A stretch of 62,060 nt of DNA from Steroidobacteraceae bacterium (GTDB lineage: Bacteria > Pseudomonadota > Gammaproteobacteria > Steroidobacterales > Steroidobacteraceae), in assembly GCA_016844605.1 (NCBI GenBank), contig JAENJD010000001.1:1-62060 (forward strand), in the 5' to 3' direction. Of the stretch, positions 37,844-45,720 are shown piece after piece. The position numbers were made by a program, and so were the translations under genes. The notes under the pieces were generated by a model. It saw only the letters and a list, made by a program, of their open reading frames with translations, had not been told where the DNA came from and searched no databases. Each line of letters starts with the position of its first letter. Positions within the stretch are counted from its first letter, which is position 1.

Positions 37844-38527
37844 TTGAACGATCAACATTCGATTCTCCAGCTGATCCTGCACGCCGGCTACGTCGTGCAG
37901 TTCGTGATCCTGCTGCTGCTGGGCGCCTCGCTGGTGTCCTGGACCATCATCTTCCGCAAGCGCCGGCTGCTGCGAGAGGCGCAGGTCGAGGCCACCCGGT
38001 TCGAGGGCGCTTTCTGGTCCGGTGGCGACCTTGGCAAGCTGTATCGCTCGATTGAGGCCAGGGGTGGTGCAGCCGTCGGCATGGAAGGCATTTTCGAAGC
38101 TGGCTTCGGCGAGTTTACGCGCCTGCGGACACAGACCGGCCTGACGCCGGACCAGGTGCTGGAAGGCGTGCGGCGCGCGATGCGGGTCGGACAGCTGCGC
38201 GAGATTGACCGGCTCGAGGAGAGCCTTGCAACGCTTGCGAGCGTCGGCTCCACCAGCCCCTACGTCGGCCTGTTCGGGACGGTCTGGGGAATCATGGGCG
38301 CGTTCCAGGGCCTCGGGAACGTGCAGCAGGCGACGCTCGCGCTGGTCGCGCCAGGCATCGCGGAGGCGTTGATCGCGACTGCGATGGGCCTGTTTGCGGC
38401 CATACCGGCGGTAGTCGCGTACAACCGCTACGCAGACAAGGTCAATCGCCTCGAGCTCCGCTACGACACATTCATGGAGGAGTTCTCGACCCTGTTGCAA
38501 CGCCACGCCGCTTCGCGAAGCGCCTGA
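37844..38527 (+). CDS. tolQ: Tol-Pal system proton channel protein TolQ
   Basis: Inner-membrane motor subunit homologous to ExbB/MotA. 227 residues with three membrane helices (VVQFVILLLLGASLVSWTII; TSPYVGLFGTVWGIMGAFQG; VAPGIAEALIATAMGLFAAI) and the family block SIEARGGAAVGMEGIFEAGF. The start is TTG (MNDQHSILQL), with CCATAGGGAAT upstream. tolR begins 1 bp after the stop codon. Confidence 0.96.
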   Translation: MNDQHSILQLILHAGYVVQFVILLLLGASLVSWTIIFRKRRLLREAQVEATRFEGAFWSGGDLGKLYRSIEARGGAAVGMEGIFEAGFGEFTRLRTQTGLTPDQVLEGVRRAMRVGQLREIDRLEESLATLASVGSTSPYVGLFGTVWGIMGAFQGLGNVQQATLALVAPGIAEALIATAMGLFAAIPAVVAYNRYADKVNRLELRYDTFMEEFSTLLQRHAASRSA

Positions 38528-38528
38528 A

Positions 38529-38993
38529 ATGGCGGCCAACCCGCGTCGCCGCAAGCTGATGGGCGAGATCAACGTCGTCCCGTACATCGACGTGATGCTG
38601 GTGCTGCTGATCATCTTCATGATCACGGCCCCGCTCCTGACCCAGGGCGTACAGGTCGAACTTCCCGACGCCAACGCGCAGCCGCTGGATCCCGAGTTGC
38701 TGAAGGACCGCGAGCCACTGGTGCTGTCGGTGGATCGCGACGGCCGTTACTACCTCAATATCGGTGGCGACGAGGATGCTTCGATCGAAGCCGATGAGGT
38801 TGCGCGGCGGGCAGCCGCCGTGCTCGGCCGGGACAAGGGAACGCCGGTGCTGATAAAGGCCGACGAGCGCGTGCCATACGGCCGCGTCGTGCAGGGCATG
38901 GTGCTGCTGCAACAGGCCGGCGCAACCAAAATTGGCTTCCTGACGGATCCCAAGGCCATGCGCGCACTCGAGGAACTCGAGCGGCGGCGATGA
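38529..38993 (+). CDS. tolR: Tol-Pal system protein TolR
   Basis: ExbD-like motor subunit. 154 residues: one membrane helix carrying the proton-path Asp (INVVPYIDVMLVLLIIFMIT, Asp near residue 22) and a periplasmic domain (VLSVDRDGRYYLNIGG; VLIKADERVPYGRVVQGMVL; IGFLTDP). It overlaps tolA by ATGA. Confidence 0.96.
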   Translation: MAANPRRRKLMGEINVVPYIDVMLVLLIIFMITAPLLTQGVQVELPDANAQPLDPELLKDREPLVLSVDRDGRYYLNIGGDEDASIEADEVARRAAAVLGRDKGTPVLIKADERVPYGRVVQGMVLLQQAGATKIGFLTDPKAMRALEELERRR

Positions 38994-39787
38994 GCGTCGC
39001 GATCAGGCCCGCGCTGGCGCCATTCGGCTGGTCCATTGCCCTGCACGCGGCAATCGCCGGCCTGCTGCTGGTGGGTCTGGTGCTGCCTGAGGACGAACTT
39101 CCGCCACAGGGCCTGCAAATCGAGGCTGTGATCGTCAACCAGGCGGTGTTGCAGGCGGCCGCGAGTCTCCACAGGGAAGACGATCGACGGCAGGAAAAAC
39201 AGGCCGCGCTTCAGCGCAAGGAACAGGAACGTCTCGCGCAGCTTGAAAACGAAAAGCAGGCCGAGGAGCAGCAGGCAGAGGGACAGCGCAGGCTGGACGC
39301 GCAGGAGGCCGAGCAACAGAAGGCGCAGGCGGCAGCCGAGGCAAGCCGCAAGGCGGCAGCGGCCAAGCTAAAGACCGAACAGCAGGCACGAGCCAAGGCC
39401 GCTGCGGACCAGAAGAGAAAGGCCGAGGAAGCGCGCCTGAAGGCCGAGCGTGAATCTGACCTGCGTGCGCGCCTCGCAGAGGAGGAAGAGCGAACCGGTG
39501 CGACTTTCAAGGGTCTGAAGGCGCAGTACATCGCGATCATCCAGGCGCATGTCGAAAGGCATTGGTTCAAGCCGCCTGGTACACCCGCGGGAGCAACCTG
39601 CATGGCTTTCGCGACACAGATCCCCGGCGGCGAAGTGGTCGGGGTCCGGTTTGGCGCCTGTGGTGGCGGCGAAGCCTTCCGCCAGTCCATTGAGAATGCG
39701 ATCCGGAATGCTTCGCCACTGCCGCCGCCACCAAAACCGGAATTGTTTGATCGCGAAGTGACGCTGGCATTCAGGCAAGGGGATTGA
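38990..39787 (+). CDS. tolA: Tol-Pal system protein TolA
   Basis: Envelope-spanning protein that transmits TolQR energy to Pal/TolB. 265 residues: N-terminal membrane helix (ALHAAIAGLLLVGLVL, about 16-31), a long charged helical domain rich in Ala, Lys, Glu and Gln (about 60-175; EQQKAQAAAEASRKAAAAKL), and a C-terminal domain resembling TonB/TolA III (YIAIIQAHVERHWFKPPGTP, ending LFDREVTLAFRQGD). It overlaps tolR by 4 bp. Confidence 0.94.
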   Translation: MSVAIRPALAPFGWSIALHAAIAGLLLVGLVLPEDELPPQGLQIEAVIVNQAVLQAAASLHREDDRRQEKQAALQRKEQERLAQLENEKQAEEQQAEGQRRLDAQEAEQQKAQAAAEASRKAAAAKLKTEQQARAKAAADQKRKAEEARLKAERESDLRARLAEEEERTGATFKGLKAQYIAIIQAHVERHWFKPPGTPAGATCMAFATQIPGGEVVGVRFGACGGGEAFRQSIENAIRNASPLPPPPKPELFDREVTLAFRQGD

Positions 39788-39789
39788 AG

Positions 39790-41094
39790 ATGCAAATGAT
39801 TCGCCGCTCGATTGCCGTGTTGCTGCTGGCGATCCTGCAGTCGCCGCCGGCCGCGGCCGAGCTCACCGTGCAGATCCTGCGCGGGATGGCCGAAACCGTG
39901 CCGATCGCGATCGTGCCTTTCGGCTGGGGAGGGGGCAGCGCCGCTGCCTGGGATGTAGCAGCGACCGTGCAGGCGGATCTTGAGCGCAGCGGCCGGTTTC
40001 GAGCGCTGCCGCGCAGCCAGATGATCGAGTTCCCGCATCAGGCGGACGCGGTGGACGCAACCGACTGGCGCATGCTCAAGGTGGATTACGTGGTTGTCGG
40101 GCAGCTGGCACGGATGCCGGAAGGCCGATTCGAGTTGCGTTACGAGTTGATCCAGGTCGCGACCGGCGAGCGCCTGCTGGGGACCGCATTGCCGGCGGAC
40201 CAGGGTGCGTTGCTGCCTGCGAGCCATCGTGTCGCCGACGCCATCTACGAGCGCATCCTCGGCGTACGTGGGGCCTTCGCGACCCGCATCGCCTATGTCG
40301 CCGTCGAGGGACCGCCGACCGCCCGTAGCTACCGCCTGATCGTTGCCGACGCCGATGGCGCCAACGAACGCATCGTATTCAATTCACCTGAGCCGATCAT
40401 GTCACCGGCCTGGTCGCGGGATGGACGCTCGCTCGCCTATGTGTCTTTCCACAGCGGCCTGCCGGCGATCTATGTGCAGACGCTCAAGACTGGCGAGCAG
40501 GTCCGCGTATCGGCACGATCGGGGATCAACAGCGCGCCTGCCTGGTCGCCGGACGGTGACCAGCTCGCGGTTGCGCTGTCCCGCCGCGACGGCAATGTGG
40601 ATATCTATCTGTTGACGCTTACGACCCAGGAGCTGCGCCGCCTGACTGATGACCCATCCATCGATACCGAGCCAGCCTGGTCACCGGATGGCCGTTCGCT
40701 CTATTTCACGTCGGACCGTTCCGGGGCGCCGCAGGTCTATCACCTGGGTCTCTCCGCCGGGGACCGGCCGCAACGCATTACCTTCGAGGGCACTTACAAT
40801 GCGCGGCCCCGGGTCTCGCCGGACGGGCGTGAACTGGCGGTCGTGACACTCGATCGCGGCGCCTACCGGATCGCCGCCGTCAACCTGGAACATGGCGTTG
40901 TGCGCATCCTGAGCAACGGCCAGCTCGACGAATCACCGTCTTTCGCTCCGAATGGGGCCGATATCATCTACGCGACCCGCGAAGGCGGACGCGGCGTGCT
41001 GGCCCTCGTATCGATCGATGGCCGCATCCAGCAGCGCCTGGCGGCATCCGCGGGCGAGGTCCGCGAGCCGGCCTGGTCTCCATTCGTTTACTGA
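39790..41094 (+). CDS. tolB: Tol-Pal system beta-propeller protein TolB
   Basis: Periplasmic partner of Pal. 434 residues from ATG 39790 with signal peptide (SIAVLLLAILQSPPAAA), an N-terminal alpha/beta domain (PIAIVPFGWG; DLERSGRFRALPRSQM) and a six-bladed propeller with the repeated PAWSPDG motif (SPAWSRDGRSLAYVS, APAWSPDGDQLAVAL, EPAWSPDGRSLYFTS, RPRVSPDGRELAVVT). A TTG two codons upstream is an alternative start. It lies 2 bp after tolA. Confidence 0.96.
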   Translation: MQMIRRSIAVLLLAILQSPPAAAELTVQILRGMAETVPIAIVPFGWGGGSAAAWDVAATVQADLERSGRFRALPRSQMIEFPHQADAVDATDWRMLKVDYVVVGQLARMPEGRFELRYELIQVATGERLLGTALPADQGALLPASHRVADAIYERILGVRGAFATRIAYVAVEGPPTARSYRLIVADADGANERIVFNSPEPIMSPAWSRDGRSLAYVSFHSGLPAIYVQTLKTGEQVRVSARSGINSAPAWSPDGDQLAVALSRRDGNVDIYLLTLTTQELRRLTDDPSIDTEPAWSPDGRSLYFTSDRSGAPQVYHLGLSAGDRPQRITFEGTYNARPRVSPDGRELAVVTLDRGAYRIAAVNLEHGVVRILSNGQLDESPSFAPNGADIIYATREGGRGVLALVSIDGRIQQRLAASAGEVREPAWSPFVY

Positions 41095-41153
41095 ACGTGC
41101 GCGGTAAGCCGCGGCGTGTTTTGATACAAGCCTGATGTAGAGGAGTTTTTACG

Positions 41154-41696
41154 ATGCGACTGATGCCCATCCTGATGATCGCCGCCGGCAGCCTGCTGCT
41201 GGTCGGCTGCCCGAAGAAACCGACCACGGTGCCCGAGTCACCACCGCAAACTGTCGCACCCCAGGACGCCGGTGCCGCCGGTGCGGGCAATCAAGGCCAG
41301 GTGGGGGAGGCACGCAATCTGCCGGATGCGGGGGCTGGCGGCAGTGCCACGAGCGCTCCGGCCGGGCTTGCGACGGTGATCTACTTCGATTTCGACCGCA
41401 GCGAGATCCGTCCGGAATATGCGAGCGTCATCAGGGCCCATGCGAAGCACATGGCGGCGTTCGGCGCAGCTCGCGTCCGGCTCGAGGGCCACACGGACGA
41501 GCGTGGATCGCGTGAGTACAACATCGCGCTGGGCGAACGGCGGTCGCAGGCCGTGCGGCGCGCATTGATGCTCGAGGGCGCGGCCGACGGCCAGCTGACG
41601 ACCGTCAGCTATGGCGAGGAACGTGCGACAGTCGAGGGCAGCGATGAGGCCGCCTATGAAAAGAACCGGCGCGTCGAAATCGTTTACGGGCATTGA
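41154..41696 (+). CDS. pal: Peptidoglycan-associated lipoprotein Pal
   Basis: Outer-membrane lipoprotein that binds peptidoglycan. 180 residues: lipoprotein signal with lipobox LLLVGC (Cys19), a Pro/Ala/Gly linker (to about 80), and an OmpA-like domain with VIYFDFDRSEIRPEYASVI, LEGHTDERGSREYNIALGER and VSYGEERATV. GAGGAG lies at good distance from the ATG. A 59-bp gap after tolB could carry its own promoter. Confidence 0.97.
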   Translation: MRLMPILMIAAGSLLLVGCPKKPTTVPESPPQTVAPQDAGAAGAGNQGQVGEARNLPDAGAGGSATSAPAGLATVIYFDFDRSEIRPEYASVIRAHAKHMAAFGAARVRLEGHTDERGSREYNIALGERRSQAVRRALMLEGAADGQLTTVSYGEERATVEGSDEAAYEKNRRVEIVYGH

Positions 41697-41700
41697 GCGC

Positions 41701-42423
41701 ATGCAGCGCGCAGGATCAGCCAGTCTCGCGGCGGCTGTGCTCGCTGCATTGGCAGCCACACCGGCCATCGCGCAGTCGCAGGGCGAGCGCATCGGCGCTC
41801 TCGAACAACGCATGGGCGCCGTCGAGCAGAAGCTCGACAGCCAGGCTCTGCTCGAGATGTCACGCCAACTCGCTGCACTCAGCGCCGAAGTGCGCACATT
41901 GCGCGGTGAGCTCGAGAAATTGCAGCATGATCTCGAAGTCTCTCGCCGCCAGCAGCGCGACCAGTACGTCGATCTCGACACACGCCTGCGCGCATCCGAG
42001 ACGGCATTGGCAGCCGCTCAGTCCGCGACACCTGCTGCCGGACCGGATGCCGATTACCAGGCGGCGTTCAACCTGTTGAAAGAGGGCCGCTACAATGAGG
42101 CGGCGGCGGCGTTCTCGGCGTTTCTTGCAGAGCACCGCGACCACGAGCTGGCGTCGAATGCGCAGTACTGGCTTGGTGAGGTGCACTACGTGAAGCGCGA
42201 TTATCCTGCGGCGCTCTCGGCATTCGAGGGTGTCCTGATCGGCTTCCCGGGTGCCCGCAAGTCGCCCGACGCACTCCTGAAGGCCGGTTACTGTCACTAC
42301 GAGCTCGGTCATTTCGATATCGCGCGCACGGCACTCGCACGTGTCACGAAGGATTACCCGGAGTCGACCGCTGCCGTGGAAGCGGCCGAACGCCTCAAGC
42401 GCATGACAGCCGAAGGGCGCTGA
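41701..42423 (+). CDS. cpoB: Cell division coordinator CpoB (YbgF)
   Basis: Periplasmic protein that links peptidoglycan synthesis to Tol-Pal. 240 residues: signal peptide (SLAAAVLAALAATPAIA), a trimerising coiled coil (RIGALEQRMGAVEQKLDSQA and onward, about 30-95) and TPR-like repeats (YQAAFNLLKEGRYNEAAAAF; LASNAQYWLGEVHYVKRDYP; SPDALLKAGYCHYELGHF). ATG 41701, 4 bp after pal, is preferred because the upstream in-frame ATGs lie inside pal. Confidence 0.94.
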   Translation: MQRAGSASLAAAVLAALAATPAIAQSQGERIGALEQRMGAVEQKLDSQALLEMSRQLAALSAEVRTLRGELEKLQHDLEVSRRQQRDQYVDLDTRLRASETALAAAQSATPAAGPDADYQAAFNLLKEGRYNEAAAAFSAFLAEHRDHELASNAQYWLGEVHYVKRDYPAALSAFEGVLIGFPGARKSPDALLKAGYCHYELGHFDIARTALARVTKDYPESTAAVEAAERLKRMTAEGR

Positions 42424-42432
42424 GGAGGCGCT

Positions 42433-43119
42433 ATGCAGGGTCAGGCGGCTGCCACTTCCTCCGCACCCAATGCGGCTGCGGCGCGTCTCAAGATCACTGA
42501 GACGTTCTATTCGCTGCAGGGCGAGGCCGATGCAGTCGGCTGGCCCACATTTTTCATCCGCCTGACCGGTTGCCCGCTGCGCTGCCAGTACTGCGACACC
42601 GCGTACGCTTTCCACGGCGGTGAATGGCGCGGTCTCGATGCTCTGATAGACGAGGCACTGGCCTCGGGCGCACGGCATGTCTGTGTGACCGGCGGAGAGC
42701 CACTTGCGCAGAAAGGCTGTCTCATGCTGCTGGCGCGGCTCTGCGATGCCGGATTGCAGGTGTCGCTGGAGACCAGTGGCGCGATCGATGCGAGCGTCGT
42801 GGATTTGCGCGTCGTGCGGGTCATCGACGTCAAGACGCCGGGTTCCGGCGAGTCGCAGCGCAATCTGGACCTCGACACACAGCGACTTCGCAGCAACGAC
42901 CTGCTGAAGTTCGTGATCTGTGACCGTGGCGATTACGAATGGAGCCGCGAACTGGTGCGGTCGCGCCGCCTTGACTCGGAATGCGCGGTCCTGTTCTCGC
43001 CGAGCTACCTGCAATTGCCGGCCGCGCAGCTCGCCGACTGGATCCTGGCCGACCGCCTGCCGGTCAGGTTTCAGCTCCAGTTGCACAAGGTTCTGTGGGG
43101 AGACACGCCTGGCCGCTGA
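42433..43119 (+). CDS. queE: 7-carboxy-7-deazaguanine synthase QueE
   Basis: Radical-SAM enzyme in the preQ0/queuosine pathway. 228 residues: [20 protein letters not shown] at the start, cluster motif [16 protein letters not shown] (Cys-x3-Cys-x2-Cys), and [15 protein letters not shown]. The CPLRCQYC motif matches the classical radical-SAM spacing. It follows cpoB by 9 bp and precedes queC, the next pathway enzyme. Confidence 0.95.
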   Translation: MQGQAAATSSAPNAAAARLKITETFYSLQGEADAVGWPTFFIRLTGCPLRCQYCDTAYAFHGGEWRGLDALIDEALASGARHVCVTGGEPLAQKGCLMLLARLCDAGLQVSLETSGAIDASVVDLRVVRVIDVKTPGSGESQRNLDLDTQRLRSNDLLKFVICDRGDYEWSRELVRSRRLDSECAVLFSPSYLQLPAAQLADWILADRLPVRFQLQLHKVLWGDTPGR

Positions 43120-43135
43120 ATTGCAGGCCGCCGGA

Positions 43136-43810
43136 ATGGCGGCTGTCGTATTGGTCTCCGGTGGCCTGGACTCTGCGACAGTATTGGCAATCGCGCGCGA
43201 GCAAGGCCATCGCTGCCATGCCCTCAGCTTCGATTATGGCCAGCGCCACCGGGTGGAGCTTGAGGCTGCCCGACGTGTCGCGACCGCGCTGGGTGCCATT
43301 GAGCATCGCACTCTCGTAATGCCGATCGGTGAATTCGGCGGTTCTGCACTCACCGATGACCGTATCGCCGTGCCGGAACAGCCGGGCAATGGCATTCCCG
43401 TCACCTATGTTCCGGCGCGCAACACAATATTCCTGGCCTGTGCGCTCGGCTATGCCGAAGTGCTCGGCGCGCACGACATCTACATCGGCGTCAATGCCGT
43501 CGACTATTCGGGTTACCCGGATTGCCGCCCTGAGTTCATCGCGGCATTCGAGCAGGTTGCAAATCTGGCAACGAAGACGGGCGTCGAGGGCGCCGCGATT
43601 CGCATTCAAGCCCCGCTGATCGAATTGACGAAAGCGGAAATTATCCGCCGTGGCGTCGCACTCGGTGTCGATTACTCGATGACGGTCTCCTGCTACCAGC
43701 CGGACGCGGATGGACTGGCTTGTAGCCGCTGCGATTCCTGCCGGTTGCGGCGGGCGGGATTCGAACAGGCCGGCATCGCGGACCCGACGCGCTATAAAGG
43801 TCCAGGCTGA
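43136..43810 (+). CDS. queC: 7-cyano-7-deazaguanine synthase QueC
   Basis: Converts CDG to preQ0 with ATP and ammonia. 224 residues: PP-loop [69 protein letters not shown], and a C-terminal zinc site with four Cys ([20 protein letters not shown]). The ATG at 43136 is used; a TTG 5 codons upstream is possible. Upstream in-frame sequence is the shadow of queE. Confidence 0.95.
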   Translation: MAAVVLVSGGLDSATVLAIAREQGHRCHALSFDYGQRHRVELEAARRVATALGAIEHRTLVMPIGEFGGSALTDDRIAVPEQPGNGIPVTYVPARNTIFLACALGYAEVLGAHDIYIGVNAVDYSGYPDCRPEFIAAFEQVANLATKTGVEGAAIRIQAPLIELTKAEIIRRGVALGVDYSMTVSCYQPDADGLACSRCDSCRLRRAGFEQAGIADPTRYKGPG

Positions 43811-43814
43811 ACGG

Positions 43815-44084
43815 ATGCCTGCGCCTTCATTGATCGATCACGCGCGCGTTCGCGAGCTCAAGCAAAGAGAAGACGCCCGCTTCCACGCGGCCCGTCCGCT
43901 CTCGCTCGCGTTGTGGCAGCGCGCCCAGGCAGTGATGCCCAATGGCGTGCCGATGGCCTGGCATCGCAGCAGTTATCACCACCTGCCGCTGTGGGTCAGC
44001 GAGGGCCTCGGTGCACGATTCACCGATCTCGATGCTTACCTGGTTGCATGGCGGGAATTGCTGGAAGCACTCACCGCAGGATGA
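43815..44084 (+). pseudogene. Class III aminotransferase (GSA-aminotransferase-like) remnant with internal deletion
   Basis: The 89-residue frame starts like class III PLP aminotransferases related to glutamate-1-semialdehyde aminotransferases: REDARFHAARPLSLALWQRA, VMPNGVPMAWHRSSYHH, LPLWVSEGLGARFTDLD. Right after this conserved block it jumps to AYLVAWRELLEALTAG and stops, which looks like the extreme C-terminus of the same family. The whole PLP-binding core (about 350 residues) is missing, so the product cannot be an enzyme. The most likely history is an in-frame internal deletion. It lies between queC and tRNA-Lys at the start of a decayed region. Confidence 0.7.
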
Positions 44085-44125
44085 TTGGCTGCAGTCGCTC
44101 CTGTATCATTCGCGCCGCCTGCGCA

Positions 44126-44200
44126 GGGCCGTTAGCTCAGTGGTAGAGCATCTGGCTTTTAACCAGTTGGTCGATGGTTCGATCCCATCACGGCCCACCA
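44126..44200 (+). tRNA. tRNA-Lys (anticodon TTT)
   Basis: 75 nt. The acceptor GGGCCGT pairs with ACGGCCC (44190-44196), discriminator A, CCA encoded. The anticodon loop CTTTTAA has TTT at 44158-44160; the outermost anticodon-stem pair is T-T. T arm ATGGTTCGATCCCAT. Its position downstream of queC is conserved in related genomes. Confidence 0.93.
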
Positions 44201-44728
44201 AATCAACTGGTTACGAAATATTTCTCATCTATTTGCTAGATCATTTGCTGGGTAATCGCATGATTGAGCGGCGGGGGCCAACTTGGAGTGCAGATTCCGG
44301 GAGTCTCGGACTCCTTCCTCGCGAATGTCACCGTGGGACCTCCATCCAAGCCCACGAAATCAAGGCTGTGAGAAATGTAACTCACGTCCCCGCAACCAAT
44401 CTTTCTGGAACCCCGGCCCCGCACCGGGTTTCTCTATGGTCTGATGCGCAGCTCGTTATTGAATGCGCAGCCTATGCAGGAACAAGCAGTCGTCCATGAC
44501 GACGATCGTTGCACGGATAGCGCTCCCGGGACTAACTGGTTGCGCCAAGTAGCTGGCCCGTTCGCATTTCTCCTTCTGCGCGGTCAATGCTATTCGCGCC
44601 GAGTCACGCCAGCAGCTTGCGAAGTCGCGTTGTTCGGTAAATCGGCACGCTGTCACAGTCCTGGCAGGCTGACTCGCCGAAACTTGAATCCACATTTGGC
44701 AGCGTTGGCCAGAACATAAAGGGCGGAT
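44201..44728. other. 528-bp stretch without a convincing gene
   Basis: More AT-rich just after the tRNA and with frequent stops in all frames. Small structures only: GGAGT/ACTCC hairpin near 44296-44310, inverted repeat GTGAG-N8-CTCAC at 44368-44385, and a weak hairpin at about 44409-44432. Open frames here (for example 44456-44695 minus) lack a ribosome-binding site and recognisable motifs. It is best read as decayed accessory DNA following the tRNA. Confidence 0.5.
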
Positions 44729-45001
44729 ATGAAAAGCTACCCGGCCGTTGCGATTATCACGGCAAGCGATTGCTGTTCCGAGGTCAAGTCGCTGAAAGGC
44801 ACCAGGAAACTCGCCGTCGAAGTGCCGAGACTGCCATTACCGGATTGCTCGATGCCGCAGCAGTGCCGGTGCCGCTTCAAGAAGTATCCCGATCGGCGCA
44901 GCGATGAAGAGGACAGGAGGTCGCTTGGCGCGTCGGAGCGATCGATCTGGTACGCAGGGGAGCAGCGCAGGAAGTCGCGCTCGCGTCGAACAAAAAACTG
45001 A
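44729..45001 (+). CDS. Small Cys-rich conserved-type hypothetical protein
   Basis: 90 residues beginning MKSYPAVAIITASDCCSEVK. The centre VPRLPLPDCSMPQQCRCRFK followed by KYPDRRSDEEDRRSLG has a Cys-x5-Cys-x-Cys pattern and then an acidic/basic DRR motif. I recall this pattern from uncharacterised gammaproteobacterial proteins, but no domain name can be given. AAAGGGCGG directly upstream is a good ribosome-binding site. The Lys/Arg-rich end (EQRRKSRSRRTKN) suggests nucleic-acid contact. It is an isolated gene inside the decayed 44.2-45.7 kb region and appears intact. Confidence 0.55.
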   Translation: MKSYPAVAIITASDCCSEVKSLKGTRKLAVEVPRLPLPDCSMPQQCRCRFKKYPDRRSDEEDRRSLGASERSIWYAGEQRRKSRSRRTKN

Positions 45002-45492
45002 ACTGGGTGTGCGAGGTGAGCCGATCGGTCTTCATATTTTGGGAAGACTGGCTAGGTAGCTGCGCAAGTCGCAGCCTAAGTCCTACAGTCGCACGCGTAT
45101 TGAGAATTCCGCAATGCTGTCCCCGCTACCAAGTCCTGCCTAGAACCTCGTCCGGGTGGCTAAACTCGCCAACCAACGCGCCAATTCCGCGCACGCGGCA
45201 ACGATTGAGGAGGGCGGCAACCAGACAATCACAGAAGGCTGTTTCAAGACGGCGCAATGATTCAAGGAATTGAAAAGGAACAATCTTTGGCGGTTTATGA
45301 GCCAACTGGCATGCTTCATGAATCCGCCACCACGCCAGCCGCGTCCTGCAAGGGCAACTGCCTTGTCACCAGGGAATTCATGCCGCTGAGTCCGGGCGTT
45401 GACATTGAAACCGGCGGGCGGACGAAACTGGTGCAGATCATCGACGATCCCTGGTCCCTGGCGCGTGCCGGCGCGGACACGTGCCGAAGAAG
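45002..45492. other. 491-bp stretch with no supported gene
   Basis: Only a GCTGCG/CGCAGC hairpin (45059-45075) and a terminator at its right edge stand out. A plus-strand open frame from 45257 has no ribosome-binding site, no recognisable motif and runs through the terminator, so it is not called. A short untranslated RNA ending at the terminator is possible but unsupported. Confidence 0.4.
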
Positions 45493-45521
45493 AAAGGGCC
45501 CCGCAAGGGGCCTTTTCTTTT
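45493..45521 (+). terminator. Intrinsic terminator (both strands possible)
   Basis: Stem GGCCCC-GCAA-GGGGCC with flanking AAA/TTT pairing, followed by TTTTCTTTT on the plus strand. The minus strand has TTTCTTCTTC after the stem. No gene clearly ends here, so it may belong to an unrecognised RNA or to lost DNA. Confidence 0.6.
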
Positions 45522-45522
45522 C

Positions 45523-45657
45523 TGCGCGGCGGGCGAGGCCTTCAGCCGCACATTTCGCGACGAGTGCTCGATCCGCGGGTGGTTCTGCAGTCAGATCGAT
45601 GCGAAGATCGTCATCGAAAGCTGGCGCCAGGGGAATTCGAGCAACAGTGATCCATGA
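45523..45657 (+). pseudogene. C-terminal fragment of an IS3-family transposase (OrfB)
   Basis: Reading 45523-45657 gives FSRTFRDECSIRGWFCSQ followed by IDAKIVIESWRQGN and a stop. This resembles the DDE transposase end found in IS3-type elements (pattern F-x4-RDEC...WF...DA+..IE.WR..YN). The last catalytic Glu lies in RDEC. Upstream catalytic Asp residues, the downstream YN..RPHSSLGY motif and both terminal inverted repeats are absent. It is a relic of a past insertion immediately upstream of the glucan synthase gene. Confidence 0.6.
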
Positions 45658-45720
45658 ATTGACTAGTGCAGGACGCCACGCCACGAGAGCGACTTGTGCT
45701 CGGCCGTGGCGCCAATCATC

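Noticed and set aside
44193-44363. Near-repeat of the tRNA-Lys 3' border (14 nt at 44193-44206 and 44350-44363, 13 identical)
   Set aside because: Too short to claim an attachment site; could be chance in a decayed region.
44368-44385. Inverted repeat GTGAG-N8-CTCAC
   Set aside because: Does not match the arms or spacing of the crp-type boxes and has no nearby gene to control.
44456-44695. Minus-strand 79-codon open frame
   Set aside because: No recognisable motif or ribosome-binding site; composition looks non-coding.
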